From NCBI GenBank assembly GCA_002803225.1, contig NXFV01000298.1, forward strand, positions 1 through 33,623: a stretch of 33,623 nucleotides of DNA, read 5' to 3'. The notes under the pieces are model-generated. The model did not search any database. It was given only the letters and a program-made list of their open reading frames with translations, and was not told the DNA's origin. The position numbers were made by a program, and so were the translations under genes. The stretch's first letter is position 1. The number at the start of each line of letters is the position of its first letter. Shown here piece after piece: positions 10,837-23,069 of the stretch. Source of the DNA: Gamarada debralockiae. Taxonomy: Eukaryota; Ascomycota; Leotiomycetes; Helotiales; Hyphodiscaceae.

Positions 10837-12102
10837 GGTGTTGTGTGTCAATTGATGGGGAGGGGAGATGGAGAGCTTGCTGAGGTCGGGAGGTTGTGAT
10901 TGAGAGCTCGGCTATGATTTTTCGGATGGTTTGGAGATCACGTGTGGATTATGTAAGCGTATTGAAGTGAGCGACGAAATTTTGACGGCGGCGGAGAGCA
11001 ACAATCCGTCTCGACATGAAAGGGAAACAGCAGTCCATCTCAAAAATGGAATATGCCTTTCATTTAGAGGAGATTGAGAAGCCACTCTCCAAGTGATAAA
11101 GAGTAACGAGCCTGTGCTGTCCGCAGCGTCTACTCGTCAAATCATCCATCAGTGTTCACATCTTCATATTCGAAATGCTTCAGACAGTTCTGTTTCATTT
11201 GAGTGGATTTGGTATCTTTGCTCCTATTATACTGCTACAGCTCCTCCGGCCTTGCAATAACCAACATCACAAATCCGTCTGGCCGGCTAAGGCCTTCTCT
11301 CTAACTAGCAAGCCCCCAGTATCATCAATTGAGCTATTCGATCTCTGACAGAAGGACATTAGAAACGCAAACAGTCTGCCCGGAATCGTGGCCGCGGACA
11401 GAGGGAACGCAACCTATGGCTTTTCACTTACAATTCGACAATTCTCTTCCATTGTGGAGAATATACGGCCTTCAGCAATGGCACAATGATCATTGCGACC
11501 AATGTGGCATGCATTTTACCTTCAAATGAGGAGGAAATGGTTCGTTCACCGTTGCTTTTCTAGACGCTTGGTGCTTTCATAGCGTCCCTGTCTCGGTCAC
11601 ATTTTCCACGAACCTGTATCTCAGATATGATCTGTCAGACTGTGAGAGAGGGTACAAGCATTTGCGATGGTTCCGACAGAGGTTCTGGGCTTCCTTATAA
11701 ACCCGGCTCAACTTATCGCGAATACTAAGTAGGTAAAATTTCAATACGGAAATTGTCTAGTGGAGATGTAAGAGTCTAGGGCGCGGGCGCGTCATGGTGC
11801 ACCATGCACAGACCAAGTGGTCCCTGTATCTAGTGACTCGGCTGGTGTTTTAATATCACGATTTTGCTGAATCGCTTCAAATTGATACACTATAGCGATT
11901 CCAAAAATCCGTATTCAATTTCAAGAACTGAGGGAAATGCACGTGCCACCGGTCCCCCATTGGTTCACCATGACGCGCCCTAACTGTAAGAGAGTTTGAA
12001 ACAAGAAACGCTTGCTAAATCCTGAAGTCCAATCATTCATTCATTTCGAGCGGACTCGCTCCGGTCCTCCCACATGCAACACCAAATCGCCAACTTATCC
12101 CA
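10837..12102. other. Intergenic, ATP5 promoter side
   Basis: The first 150 bases should hold the ATP5 promoter. The rest has no supported gene; the + frame at 11329-11529 is short and unlike any family I know. An imperfect inverted repeat occupies 11777-11982. Confidence 0.45.
11777..11982. repeat. Imperfect inverted repeat, about 206 bp, MITE-like
   Basis: The left arm starts TAGGGCGCG and continues TCATGGTGCACCA after a 6-base GGCGCG duplication. The right arm is its reverse complement (TGGTTCACCATGACGCGCCC followed by TA). No clear target duplication was found. It may be a short MITE or simply a large hairpin. Confidence 0.4.
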
Positions 12103-15100
12103 TCACAGTACCATCTGCCATCCAACCTTGCGCTTCCTGAGAATCGTCAATATGCCGAGCGGCAACAAGTTCTTGTCAACAATGCTCAACTCCCCGCACT
12201 TCGCAAACAACTCCTCGGAGTGCAACTGCAGCAACCACTTCATTTCAGGGTCAATCACACCACAATCTAACTCTGGCTGAATGGCTGCATGCTTGGTCAA
12301 CGCATCCTTCACCTTTTTCGACATCACTGCCTCTTGCTTAAACGGTACACGCATGAGGTCTTTGTACGCAGTACATAAATCTGGACTCAAGCTTTCGCGG
12401 CGATGAGTGTAAGAGTCCATACTGAAGAATTTGTCAAGATCTGCTTCTCTAATAATAGTCTTGGAGTGCTCGCCGTATTCGTTCGTGTAGATAGTCCGAA
12501 AATGGCGGCGGCGGCCGTGCTCGCCCATCTCCTCGAAAGCATGCTTCGCGTCCTCATATGTTTCTTTCTCTTCCTTCAAAAACTTCGTCAAGCGATCGGA
12601 AGGTATTTTGTACACTTGGTCCCGCACCAAAAAACACGAGATAAACGGATTGCGCACACCCAAACCGCCTAGTTGCTCAGGGAGAAAGATGAATGCATCT
12701 GGGACATCGGTGACGCCGAATCGGGACGCGATTATGCGTTTCAGGTGATCCGTCACGCTGCTGCCGTTTCCATCGTTGCCGTTGAAGAGACATTGTTGCA
12801 TGCGCTTGTGTGTCTCCAGGATACTATCGACGTGTGCACGTCCGAAGCAATTGGCTGGCTCGCCGAATGAATGCCCGAAGAACCGGCCAATGCAGCTGTT
12901 CCAGGTCTGGACCCATGTCAATATGCTGCTGCATTTTAGCAACTGTTTCTGCAGTTGGGCAACGTGGGAATCGACGTCTTGTTGGTTAATAACCCAGTCG
13001 CCGGTGCTGCAGTCGAGTGTAAGGAAGCCAACAGAGACAGGGCCCTCTGGCAGGACTGCAACGATATCCGGATTGCGACTTGATTCATCGTTGGTGAGAT
13101 AGACTGAGCCTGTTTTCTTGCGATTGAACTCCAAGCCCATGACCACCGAGAACTGTTCCATGCTCTTCCACGCTTTGGCGCAATCGGTGGGTTTACCGCA
13201 CAGCCATAAATCATCGTGGAAGCGATACAACAGGGTACCAGCTTCCTGGTTAACTGCAAGGTCGATAAAGAATAGGACCAGCTCCCCAAAGAATTTTTCC
13301 AAGGCGTGAGCCATAGGCACGCCGCGTTTTCGGATCCGGACTTGGTCACGATCCGGGGCGTCTGAGACTGGTGCTAGGTTCAATGGTGCCTCAAGGAACT
13401 TCTTGAAGAACATGATCCAGTCCTCCGGCACTGTGGAAAAAGTCCTATCAGCGATCACTCAGTTCAGGTAAAAGTTTGACTTCCATGCTCTGAAGACACC
13501 TTCGATGGATTTGAGCTCATCAATCGCGCAAGAAATTGGCGAAGAACTGCTAAGAGATATACATACTTCCAATAAACCGGAGGACAGCAGCGATGGTACT
13601 GTGCGAAATACTTGTCGCAAACCATTGAAAGTCTGACTGCACTACGGCCACTTCTCCATCTAGGCACCGACGGAGATGGACCTCAGTAGCCAGCTGTCGA
13701 AGTAGCTGCTGCTTGATTTCCTTAGGAGGTTTCCTCCCGGATTCGCCGATCTCTTCGTCGTCGTCATATCCTCCAGCACCTTCATAGACCTGTGGGAATT
13801 TTGAGTCAGCAATCGTTCAATAGAGATGAACGAATTGGAGCTTAGACGAATCAATAGGTCTCAAGACCGTAAAAGGTGGTCTCTGGAGTATAATTGAGAG
13901 TAGAGATCATGAATCCAGTAAGATTGAAGAGAGGAATAAGGAATACATGCCGATGATGGGAGCTGCGATAAAAAGAAATCTTCATGATATACACGCTGTC
14001 GCTCATGCTCAACACTGTTGGACGATTCCCGCCCTGAACGCCGATCCCCAAGGTAGTATCGACGTCTATCCTTCTCCTCCTGTGGAACATGAGTGTTCTG
14101 CTTCCAGAGACGCGTATACCGAATGAGTTCCGTCAAAATTGTCTTCATGGATACGGACCAAGTGACCCCGATATAATGCAGGAAAATTGCCTGCAACACA
14201 TCTTCATCCATCATTATCCGGTACTTGCCGTTTAGTTGTCGTCGCGGCTCAACCTGTGAACGTCCAGGAGTCAGTTATTATTCAAAAGGAGTGAAAGATC
14301 GAGAATTACTTACCAACATTCCCTCCTCCCCTGCATCCCAAGACCAGTTCTGAATGTCCCGAAATTTCATATTTAAGACGTCACAGATCTCCCCGCGTGC
14401 AACCTCGTCCTGGAGGAACTCATGCAGTATGGTCTTCTTCTCGTCGCTCAGCAAGTCGTTAGCAAGCAGGCCTTTGAGACACCATCCTGTGAAGGAAGTT
14501 CCGGAGTCAGTAGTCGCTCAATAGAAATGAAAGATTAAAAATTAGGAGGCTTCATGGCTTCACCTCAGTGGAAGAAAAGCCCCGATCAAACTCACGATCG
14601 GATCACATAGGGGAAAGGATCATTCAAAGAATTACTTACTTAGGCTCTGCTCGTTGAATGGTTCGGTGTTTTTGAGCGAGTGCTTCCCAGTCGATTCGGT
14701 CTTGTTGCGCAGCCGGTCGAGGGCTTTCGCGCCGTCATCACCGTCAAAGAGGCTGACTAGGTAGTTGTCGATCTCGACTTCATTGGTGTGGAGCGGAGTG
14801 AAGACCACTGCTTCGAATTTCTCACGCAGTGTCTTCAGCCTGTCCTTCTCAACGAGCTCAAATGATCCATCCAAAGACATGCTGTTGTCCATTTCCGCCT
14901 CAGGCTCCGAATTGCTTGAGTTCAGCCACTCACGCAACAAACGCGAGTACAAGTCAGCGAGGTTGAGTCGTCGAGTCTGCACGTCGAGTTGGGAGCGTAA
15001 TTGCTCGTCAAAAGATTGCAGCATATCTTCCGGGATTGAGTCGTCGAAATGGGATTGGTCGAGCCAACGTTGCATGTTGCGCAAGTTGACATCAGAAGAT

Positions 15101-15294
15101 GAAGGGAGGTCCAGGCACTTGACTCCCTTGAGGAGTCCGAGAACTTTTTGCCGTTTGTTGGGTTCCGCTTGCTCGGCTGCTTGTAGAAGGGCATGCTTGC
15201 GGGCGGCGAATGACTTTCGCTGCTTCTCAAGTTCGGCGATTTTGGTGATTGTGATTGATTTCAAGGTTCGCGAAAGTGCGGCAGTAGAGGACAT
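12103..15294 (-). CDS. rvt: RVT: cellular reverse-transcriptase-related protein
   Basis: Exons on the minus strand are 15294-14640, 14486-14314, 14253-13951, 13789-13567 and 13430-12103 (2682 nt, 893 aa); the phases agree at every junction. The N-terminal third is helical and charged (MSSTAALSRTLKSITITKIA...). The RT core has motif A with Asp430 (VVQSDFQWF), the fingers/palm segment VRIRKRGVPMAHALEKFFGE, motif C with Asp524-Asp525 in YRFHDDLWL (His replaces the usual residue before DD), and motif D GLEFNRKKTGSV. This matches the rvt family described by Gladyshev and Arkhipova: single-copy, intron-bearing, non-mobile RT genes of fungi and some other lineages, with unknown physiological role. 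No endonuclease, gag, integrase or flanking terminal repeats are present. The third intron (13950-13790) must use a GC donor (TCG|GCATGT). The other donors are GTAAGT or GTATGT. Confidence 0.88.
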
Positions 15295-16440
15295 GATGAA
15301 TTGGATTCTCGATTAAGAGATACACAAAGGACTGATTTAATAAATGGCTTTAAGATACGAACAGCTACGACTTATATAACTTCCCTTACTGGGCTGAATT
15401 GGTCTGTGCTATGATTCATTTCACAAGCTGCCTGATCGAATCCGAATAAACCAATACTTGAGCGGCCCAGCAAGGCAGCAGCCTGCACGTGCCGACGCGT
15501 GAGCTTCGCGTAGGTACGACTGTACCAATCCACAGCCTCATGGAAAACTATTGGATTGGTTGAATGAAAAGACACAGTTCATTTTATGCTAAAGCGCAGC
15601 GGGGGTAGATCGAAGCTCCATTTGAGGAGCTCCACAGCCTGTGTCGGCGTGTAGATCTTCTCACGGCAACTCGCTGTCGTAAAGGTTTTCTCATGAAGTC
15701 CTCCATGTCCGACGACCTTCGAGATCTTATACTCGCTCAGATGTCCGGCCTTTCTCTAATCCCATCCCCGTATAGAGACTTGGTGTTCGGGCCAATTTCC
15801 TCTTCGTTCGTTGGCTATTGACAGGGTTGCGTTGTCGGCGCCAGTGGCTTCGCTCACGGATTTCCTTGTGAATTCCCCTCTGCTGACCTGCTCTGGAGTG
15901 CCGAATAATGTCTTCTCCAGGCTGTTGGGACCGCCAGTTCCCCCGGTGACTATCACCTTATTGGCTGCGAAGTGTGACATGTTGTAAGAGAAAGGTGAAC
16001 GAATCCTTTCGCGAATAGATTTGAGAAGCACGTGGGAATAAGCACTGAGTATGTGAGGGGTGGTGGTCAATGCTCTAGAATCATCCTGGTGTTGAAATGG
16101 CAAGGCAGGCTCCAGCCTCATCCATTCTCCAATCCGAGTCCCAGATAACTTGCGCATGAATTAGGCACCAAAGCTCGGGCGAATGATCAACGATGCAGCA
16201 ACTTACTGGCATCTGCGCCCCAAACAGAACAGGGGTAGAGAACCGTCAAATTTGAATTGCTGAATTTGATACGGAGGTAGATAACATCATCCCAAACTAT
16301 CAGGGTTTGATCATAAGATCAACTTCGAACTGTGGGGAAAGAAAAATATTCCCGTCGAAAATAATCACCACATTAAAAACCCGAAATCCAATCAACCATC
16401 AAGAATTGCACCTTCCGTGCTCAATTACCCAAAGAATGCT
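15295..16440. other. Intergenic between rvt and the AAA ATPase gene
   Basis: This is the upstream region of rvt and the downstream region of the AAA+ gene. A minus frame at 15756-16157 has an internal Met followed by NKVIVTGGTGG, which recalls a Rossmann nucleotide-binding start, but the rest does not continue as a dehydrogenase. It may be a short relic; I do not call a gene. Confidence 0.4.
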
Positions 16441-18929
16441 TCACTTCCGTTCCTCCTTCTTTGCCTGTGGGGCAGTGACCTTGATCCCACTTTCCAGGCG
16501 CAACAAATTCATCTCAAACTCCTTGCAAATACACCAAGTTCTCACAGTCTTGATCGCATTCTTGATCTCCCGGCCATTCAACTCCCATTTCGCCAATTCT
16601 TCCAGATCATTGTCCGACAGCTTCGAAGTCAGGTCGCCTGACGGGCCGGGAGGAAGACGGGAGAGAAATTTCTGCCACACTACGAGACGGGATGCAAATG
16701 GCAGGGGTGAGAACAGGAGGTGGATGTTGACGCGCGAGCGGAAGGCGGTGTCGATTGTAGAGTAGAGGTTCGTGGTCAAGAAAATGATGCCTTGAAAGTA
16801 TTCGAGTTCGCGGAGGAAGACTGCGAGAAGGTTAAGTGAGGAGAATGGAGGCGGGTGGGGAGAGCTTACTTGAGACGAGTTCATTTCGCTCAATATCGGC
16901 GGGAGAACGTTCAGCCATGAACACATCAGCCTCTGAAGTGGCTGTTAGCACGCTATCGCAAGCAGTGGGGTGGGTTAAATACCGTCCAGGAGAACAACGG
17001 CATCCCATTCAGTAGCCATTTCGAAGACCTTCTTGATCTTAGGCCCAAGGAAGGCCGCATTCGTACCGAGATCTTCAGCTTGCAGATAGTATAGCGGTCT
17101 TCTTGCCTTATCCGCAACTAGACTGTGTCAATTTTCAGGATTGAGAATCGGAGATGACGGTCTTACCAGCTTCAGCTGTCAGGGTCTTACCAGTTCCTGG
17201 CGGACCACTCAAAAGGACGATCAATCCTTGGCCTGGTACCGTCAATTAGCAAAAGCCAAAGGCATATTAATCTCAAAAATCACATACCCTTCCCCATGAT
17301 GACATCGTCCACGCCCCCTTTCATCCGCTGATGATTCTCGACAAAGGTCAAAACCAAGTCCTTCTGCTCTTCAGGGTACACCAAATGGCTATAGGCTTCA
17401 TCATTCCAGGTGATAGGTTTTATGTCATCGACGTAGAAATTGACTGATCATTCATTAGCACTGGTCACTCAAAGCCAAAGAACACTTACGCCAAAGTTTG
17501 TTCTTGAGTGCAAATCCTTTCAGAATCGGGGACACAAAGATGAGGTCTTTTTCTCTAGCCAGCATCTCCCGCTTGTTCTCTTCTTGCTTTTCTTCTGACA
17601 GACGTTTGACATACAGAGATTCCCCGGATGACGGACCGGTTCCAGCGTCGCGATGTGTGTCTCTGTTTTCAATTCTATCGAGACCTTCAAAGTGCTTGCT
17701 GTAACCGAAGAAGTCGATAAGAATGCGCCCAGACACCTAAGAATAAGTGTCAGCATCTTTTTGATGGTAATGTTTTAGAAGAGCAGCTTACATTATGCTT
17801 CTGGGAGCATTTCTGTGCGAGTATACCGATGCCCGAATAGTCACAATAGGTCAGTGACTGATAATCGAGCACATTCTTAGCTCGTGCAGTCAACCTTGCC
17901 CGGACTCCTTCCTGATCCTCGTGAAAGGAAAGGGGATAGTTGGGCAAGGCCGTGACTGGCAGATTTCCTGGGAATACAGGGACGTCCAGTGTGATGGGCT
18001 TCCAGGAGAAAGATTCGCCATCGAAGCTGATGTCCTCGCAATTGATGGCCAGTCTGGTAGGACGATCGCGGTATGCCGTATCTACTACCCGGCACACACG
18101 CATGGAGTCTTCAGCTCCACAGTAAACCAGCGACCCTCGGGGGAAATATGTCCAAGCAAGCTTGAACGACATGAGTCCGCTGGTTTTCAGATGTTTCACT
18201 TTGAAAATATCGGAGTCAGCAGATACTCAATGAGGAAGAAAGAGCGAGCTAAGCGAGGTTTTGTGAGTTCGGAAACGTGTCTTTGCTCTAAAGACATGCT
18301 AAGGCGGAATATGCTCTCAAAACTCGCGAGTAAAGACAGAACAGGAAACTGATTGCCCGGAAATACATACGATGTGTCATGAAGCAGCCGAAGATTTCGG
18401 ACATGACTTGGGCCAACAGGTGCAAATGCTCCTTGAGGATACCGTTAGTCTCTGAGCTGTTGTACAACGCCATAATTTTGTCGTAACAGAAGAATAATGG
18501 TTTGAAAGGCTCCTTGAACTTGGCGATTTCCGTCGTCTCCAGAAACACATCTTCATCCTTGACGATATCCTTCAAAGCGTGGACGAGGACTGGACTCTGA
18601 AGGTCCAATGCGTGAATTTTCAACGGCGTGCGACCCGAAATGGTTTCCTGATCATGATCCTTGATCTTGTAGATCTTGATTGCAACTCGATCATTTGACT
18701 TCGCGACCTTCCTGTTGAGCTGCTTTGGTGGATAATCCACCCAGTCGTAGTTATTGCCGCAGGAGTTCTTGCCTTTGTAGAAAGTTTTGACAACTGTGCT
18801 CGTTCCAAAATCGGGGTCTTTGCCTGGAAATGTTGGAGGGCTGTCTGGATTCGACGATGAATTTGAGAGGCCGTCGAGAGTCTTGGCACCGAAGGCCGGC
18901 TCAACACGGTTGCGTCTCCACTTCATCAT
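16441..18929 (-). CDS. Fungal AAA+ ATPase (DUF7025-like N region)
   Basis: Exons on the minus strand are 18929-18371, 18198-17792, 17736-17490, 17443-17288, 17232-17167, 17117-16983, 16932-16870 and 16820-16441; phases agree throughout. The C-terminal half is a classical AAA domain. It has Walker A GPPGTGKT (17183-17206) and Walker B VVLLDEADVF, whose Asp and Glu codons are separated by the intron 16982-16933. It also has the sensor-type IFLTTN and an arginine-finger-type FRSRVNIH. The N-terminal half (RPTRLAINCEDISFDG, PVFPGNLPVTALPNYPL) matches the long substrate or regulatory region typical of this fungal family, whose targets are unknown. The start is uncertain. The frame is open from a good acceptor (CACAG before 19007) down to ATG 18929, giving extra residues ending KPTARY, so the real start may lie in an upstream exon. 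ATG 18929 gives about 670 aa. Confidence 0.85.
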
Positions 18930-19007
18930 GTAACGAGCGGTGGGTTTTACGTTTGGAGCGTAGTTAAGATTATAATGCTGGACAATTGAAGGGTATATCG
19001 AAGGCTC

Positions 19008-20811
19008 CTGTGCACAGTAGAAGTATCAGGCTGGGTAAACGTTAGCTTTAGTAGCATGTGTCGACAGATTTCCTTAGAACTTACAATTGCATGAGTCACG
19101 CTTCACTATTCATTCAATCAATAACGTTGCAGGACTCGAAGGACTTGGGGTAAAGTAAAATATTTGTCTCACTACCTGAATATGTGGGGTAGCTGCCTAC
19201 AAAAGCATTGATTCCAGGAATGGGACTGGCAGGTGTGCCGTGCCAGCGAAGCGAGTCTGCCTTGTGGCACAAACGCCCCGGCCCAAACGCATTGTTCTCG
19301 CGGTGTAGATCCAATCAGGATCAAGCTTTTTTTCTGCGTCCCAGGCTTCATGTGATAAGATATCGAAATAGATTGCGGTAGACATTGAAATTGAAATCGT
19401 TGCCACCAATTCAACGCGGGGAAAGTGTTGCGACTTCCCCGAGACCCCGCAGCAGTTCTGCCTACACTCTTAAATCAAATGGGAAAAAGGTAGGTAGTTT
19501 GCTCTAATTGCAAAAGCAAACCAGAGAACCTTGGACTCTGTAGGGATTCATGTCACTATCGCGGGCTGGCATGTGCTCAAATACTGCAGCCTGGAGGTTA
19601 TGACAATGTCGTTGACTCAAGCACTCGCTCATCTCATGCCACGGCCTCAATGGCGTAAACCAGAAGGAAAGTCCATCGAGATGCTCGTCTGAAATTTGAA
19701 AGCAGCGACACGGCTCAGAAGAAGAGCAACGGTCTTGACCTTACCCATGTAGAGAACCTTCTTTCGTGTAGCTTGGACAGGTAGAAATGGGACGGATTTC
19801 GGCGCAGTCACTATCCATAAAGGCAGATTGATCTCCACCCGCGTCCGGCTGCCCCTTTGCGGCGGGAGCGTATGCGACGGCAATTGACGTTGAACAGCCT
19901 CCCCCTACCTCGAGCACGTGTATTTGCGTCCGCGAACAGCGGGATTGTTGCAGTTGGAATGGATCGCTCGAAGAACCTTTCGTCTTGAACTGTCTTTGCA
20001 CATTCGGGCGCGCTTCCCGCACAAGGACGCTCTCGAATAGATGGATCGGTAGATTATGGAGGTATTCTGTCGCTGAAGTCGAACCCCTAATTCCTGCCGG
20101 AGCAAACAAGGTGTGCCACCTTATTCCCATTTCTTCGGCGCTAGAAGAAGCGTGATCCCACATCCAGCAGAAGCGATGAACCCAAGGAAAGAAGCCGACA
20201 AGATCGAGTCGTTCAAGACGGCTGGGTAGAATGGAAGTCCCGCTTCCACCACTAAATCAGCATCGACCGTAAACGTTAAGGGGCATCTACAAATGTATCG
20301 AGTTGTCTGCAGACGGGGATGGAAAAAAATCGCGAGATATGAATTGGGGCTCGAATAGAGTAAGTCGGCCTCTAATGTATCAAGAAAATGTTGTTGACGG
20401 AAGGTGTGGAAAACGCGACCGCGACCTGCTGACTCAGCAACATCTCAATTTCTGCCGCGCGAGCTTGCTTCCATGCTTCACAGTGTACTTCGTACACTCA
20501 TCGAAATCGACCTTTGAATTCGAAGGAAGCTGATAGGCGTGAACGTTTTGGCCAACCCACTTACGAACCCAAATGCTCACCCGAGCTTCCTCCGTACAAG
20601 GTAGCGGATTGGACAAGCAAAACGCCAATGCAGCCTGCAGCCAAGGATCGATCAGCGAACCGACGGAAAGAGCTGAGAGTACCGTTTCGAAGGGTTGCAA
20701 GCGTCTTTATAATTTATTCCCGAGAAATTTGTCATTCTATCTCCTGTTCAGTCCGATGGCTAAGGCCACACCTTTCAAATATCAGATAACCAGGCTATTG
20801 GAGCCTGTATC
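19008..20811. other. Intergenic, no supported gene
   Basis: This is a 1.8-kb stretch. 19008-19084 looks like an intron (GTAAGT...GCACAG on the minus strand) of the AAA gene's possible 5' exon. Overlapping minus frames at 19647-20163 include VLEVGGGCSTSIAV, faintly like a nucleotide-binding loop, but they switch frames and do not build a family. The region upstream of 20812 should contain the NLR promoter. Confidence 0.4.
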
Positions 20812-23069
20812 GTGGACCCTCTGAGCCTCACGGCTAGTTGTATTGCCATCCTGCAGCTCAGTGGGGCAATTATCAATACCTGCTACGACTACCGCAGCCG
20901 TGTCAAGAATGCAGCAAGAGATGCTAGTCGCATTGTCAACAAACTGAATAGCTTGCGCAATATCATAGAGTCTTTGTTTCTGCTGCTTGAAGACGAGCCG
21001 GAGAGAAGACTGCCAGCAAATTCATCATTGAAGGAGCTCGCACGAGATAAAGGCCCGCTTGTAGGATGCAAAGCCGACCTAGAGGATTTGGCCAAGAAAT
21101 TAGAGCCAAAAGAGGGATGGAGGGCTACAAGGGATATGATATTCTGGCCGCTGAGGGAATCAGATGTGAGAGCAGTCTTACATAACATTGATAGAACAAA
21201 ATCGACTTTACAGCTTGCTTTAGCAGCAGACCAAAGGTACGTGACTTGTCTTGGGGACGGGATTTAATTCATGAGTCAACTAGGAGAGCAGCCCTCGCGG
21301 CACAAGATGGCATTGAAAGCTTGGCCAGACAATTTTCTGCCAGCAATTTCAGTAGGTGATAAATCAGTTCAGATCCTTGTCGACCTTCTAATTCTTGGCT
21401 TTAATTACTCGACGAGAGAAGATTTTTCAATGGTTATCAGCTACAAACTCCCTCTCCAGCCATACCATAGCTCGCAAGAAATGTCAAAACTTGACGGGGA
21501 TTTGGTTTTTAGAAGGAAAAGCATTCGAGGAATGGTCCAAATGTTCGCAGTCATTTCTCTGGATTTATGGTATACGTGAGTCCTTCCCTTCTAGCTAAAT
21601 ACAATATTCAATTGCTAAACGATGCTGAAGCTGGATGTGGGAAGACAATTCTATGGTGAGCCCAATACTCTTCGGTCAAGTTTGCCGAGGCCTAATCATT
21701 GATTCTTTAGCTCGACAATCATCGATGCTCTTTCTACCCTATCTGAGACCTCGCAGGGGATAGCACTTGGATACTTCTATTTTGACTTCAACAATATTGA
21801 AAAGAGTAAGGTTGAGACTTTGATTCGTTCAATCATTGCTCAGCTTTATGCTCAACAAGCAGGTACTCCTGATGTTCTCGACAAACTTTTTGCTCAAAAT
21901 CAAGACGGGGCTTTTCAGCCACTTTTAGATGATCTCTTGGACGTCCTCTCGAAAATGCTCAACAGCTTCACAACAGTTTACATAGTCATCGACGCACTGG
22001 ATGAATGTGTAGAGCTGGAGGAGATGCTTGCAATGTTTCATCAGGTCCAAAGTTGGAAAGTAAATCACTTGCACATAATCGTGACAAGCCGAAACCTCGC
22101 AGAAATTGGTACATCTCTATCTAGCGTCACTACTCACACAATCTGTGTTGAGGGGTCAGCTGTGGATAAGGATGTTTCGCTTTATATTGCAGAAAGACTT
22201 AAAACGGATCAGAAATTAGCCAAGTGGCCACCCCAAGTTCAGGAGATGATATGGAGAACATTGAATGTCGGAGCGCGTGGCATGTGAGGACTATCATTGT
22301 AACGTATAATGGTCATCTTACTGATTTGTAACAAAGGTTCCGATGGGTGGTTTGCCAATTAGACGCCTTAAGAAACTGCTACACAATCAAGGATCTCAAG
22401 AGAGAACTCGATACATTACCGAAGACGCTGGAAGATACGTACGAGCAGATCTTACTCCGCATCGACGAAGGTCATCGGGAAAGCGCCCTGAGAATCTTGC
22501 AATGGTTGTCATTTGCTGCACGTCCAGTAACAGTGCAAGAGGCCGCCGAAGGACTTGCCATTAACTTGGGTGAACAGCCATGTTACGATCCTGATCTCAA
22601 ACTTCTTGATCCGCGAGATATTATGCTTCTATGCTCAACATTGGTCACAAGAGCCACCGTCTCGACAGATGATGATCTCGAGGTTCTGCCCGAGTACGAT
22701 GAATATGAACTCGAGTCTGAGGATTCCCAGGTCATCAGACTGGCTCATCTCTCTGTCAGAGATTATCTGCTTTCAGATCGAATCAAAATTTCGAAGGCAT
22801 CATTCTGTGCCACCAATTCACGGCTCGCAAACGTAGTCTTGGCCCGGATTTGCCTTGTTTATCTGTTACAAAGTACTTTTGTGTCGGGGTATTGCGACTG
22901 GGATGAGCTAAAGAAACGCTTGGGGAAGTGGCCTTTGTATCATTACGCCGCTCATTTCTGGCCTTTTCATGTCAAAGCATCTGGTGATGGCCTTGATAAC
23001 GAAACCTGGCGTCTCATGCAATTTTTCAACACACGTGCAACTCCAAGAGGGGGGAATTTTGTGGCATGA
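20812..23069 (+). CDS. STAND/NLR-like protein: fungal N-terminal domain plus NACHT
   Basis: Exons are 20812-21236, 21284-21351, 21417-21575, 21631-21655, 21711-22283 and 22337-23069 (1983 nt, 660 aa to the TGA). The N terminus MDPLSLTASCIAILQLSGAI is a common fungal signalling domain found on NLR-like and ankyrin proteins. The NACHT NTPase has Walker A GIPGCGKT (residues 216-223), encoded partly by a 25-nt exon, and Walker B VIDALDE (Asp320). It continues with IIVTSRN, GARGMFRWVVCQLDAL and the post-NACHT helices LPKTLEDTYEQIL and LAHLSVRDYL. Such proteins act in non-self recognition and regulated cell death in fungi (family knowledge). The TGA at 23067-23069 stops the frame. Ankyrin-type sequence then continues in the same frame to 23492, so the ancestral protein was probably about 800 aa. 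Confidence 0.82.

Noticed and set aside
12103..15294. The RT domain as part of a retrotransposon
   Set aside because: There are no LTRs, poly-A tail, endonuclease, RNase H or integrase, and the gene has several introns and RVT-specific motifs.
15756..16157. A 133-codon minus frame with NKVIVTGGTGG
   Set aside because: The motif looks like the start of a Rossmann-fold protein, but nothing after it fits a reductase; too weak to call.
19647..20163. Overlapping minus frames, one with VLEVGGGCSTSIAV
   Set aside because: This is a possible SAM-binding-like loop, but the frames switch repeatedly and no catalytic or family context follows. It could be a relic; not supportable.
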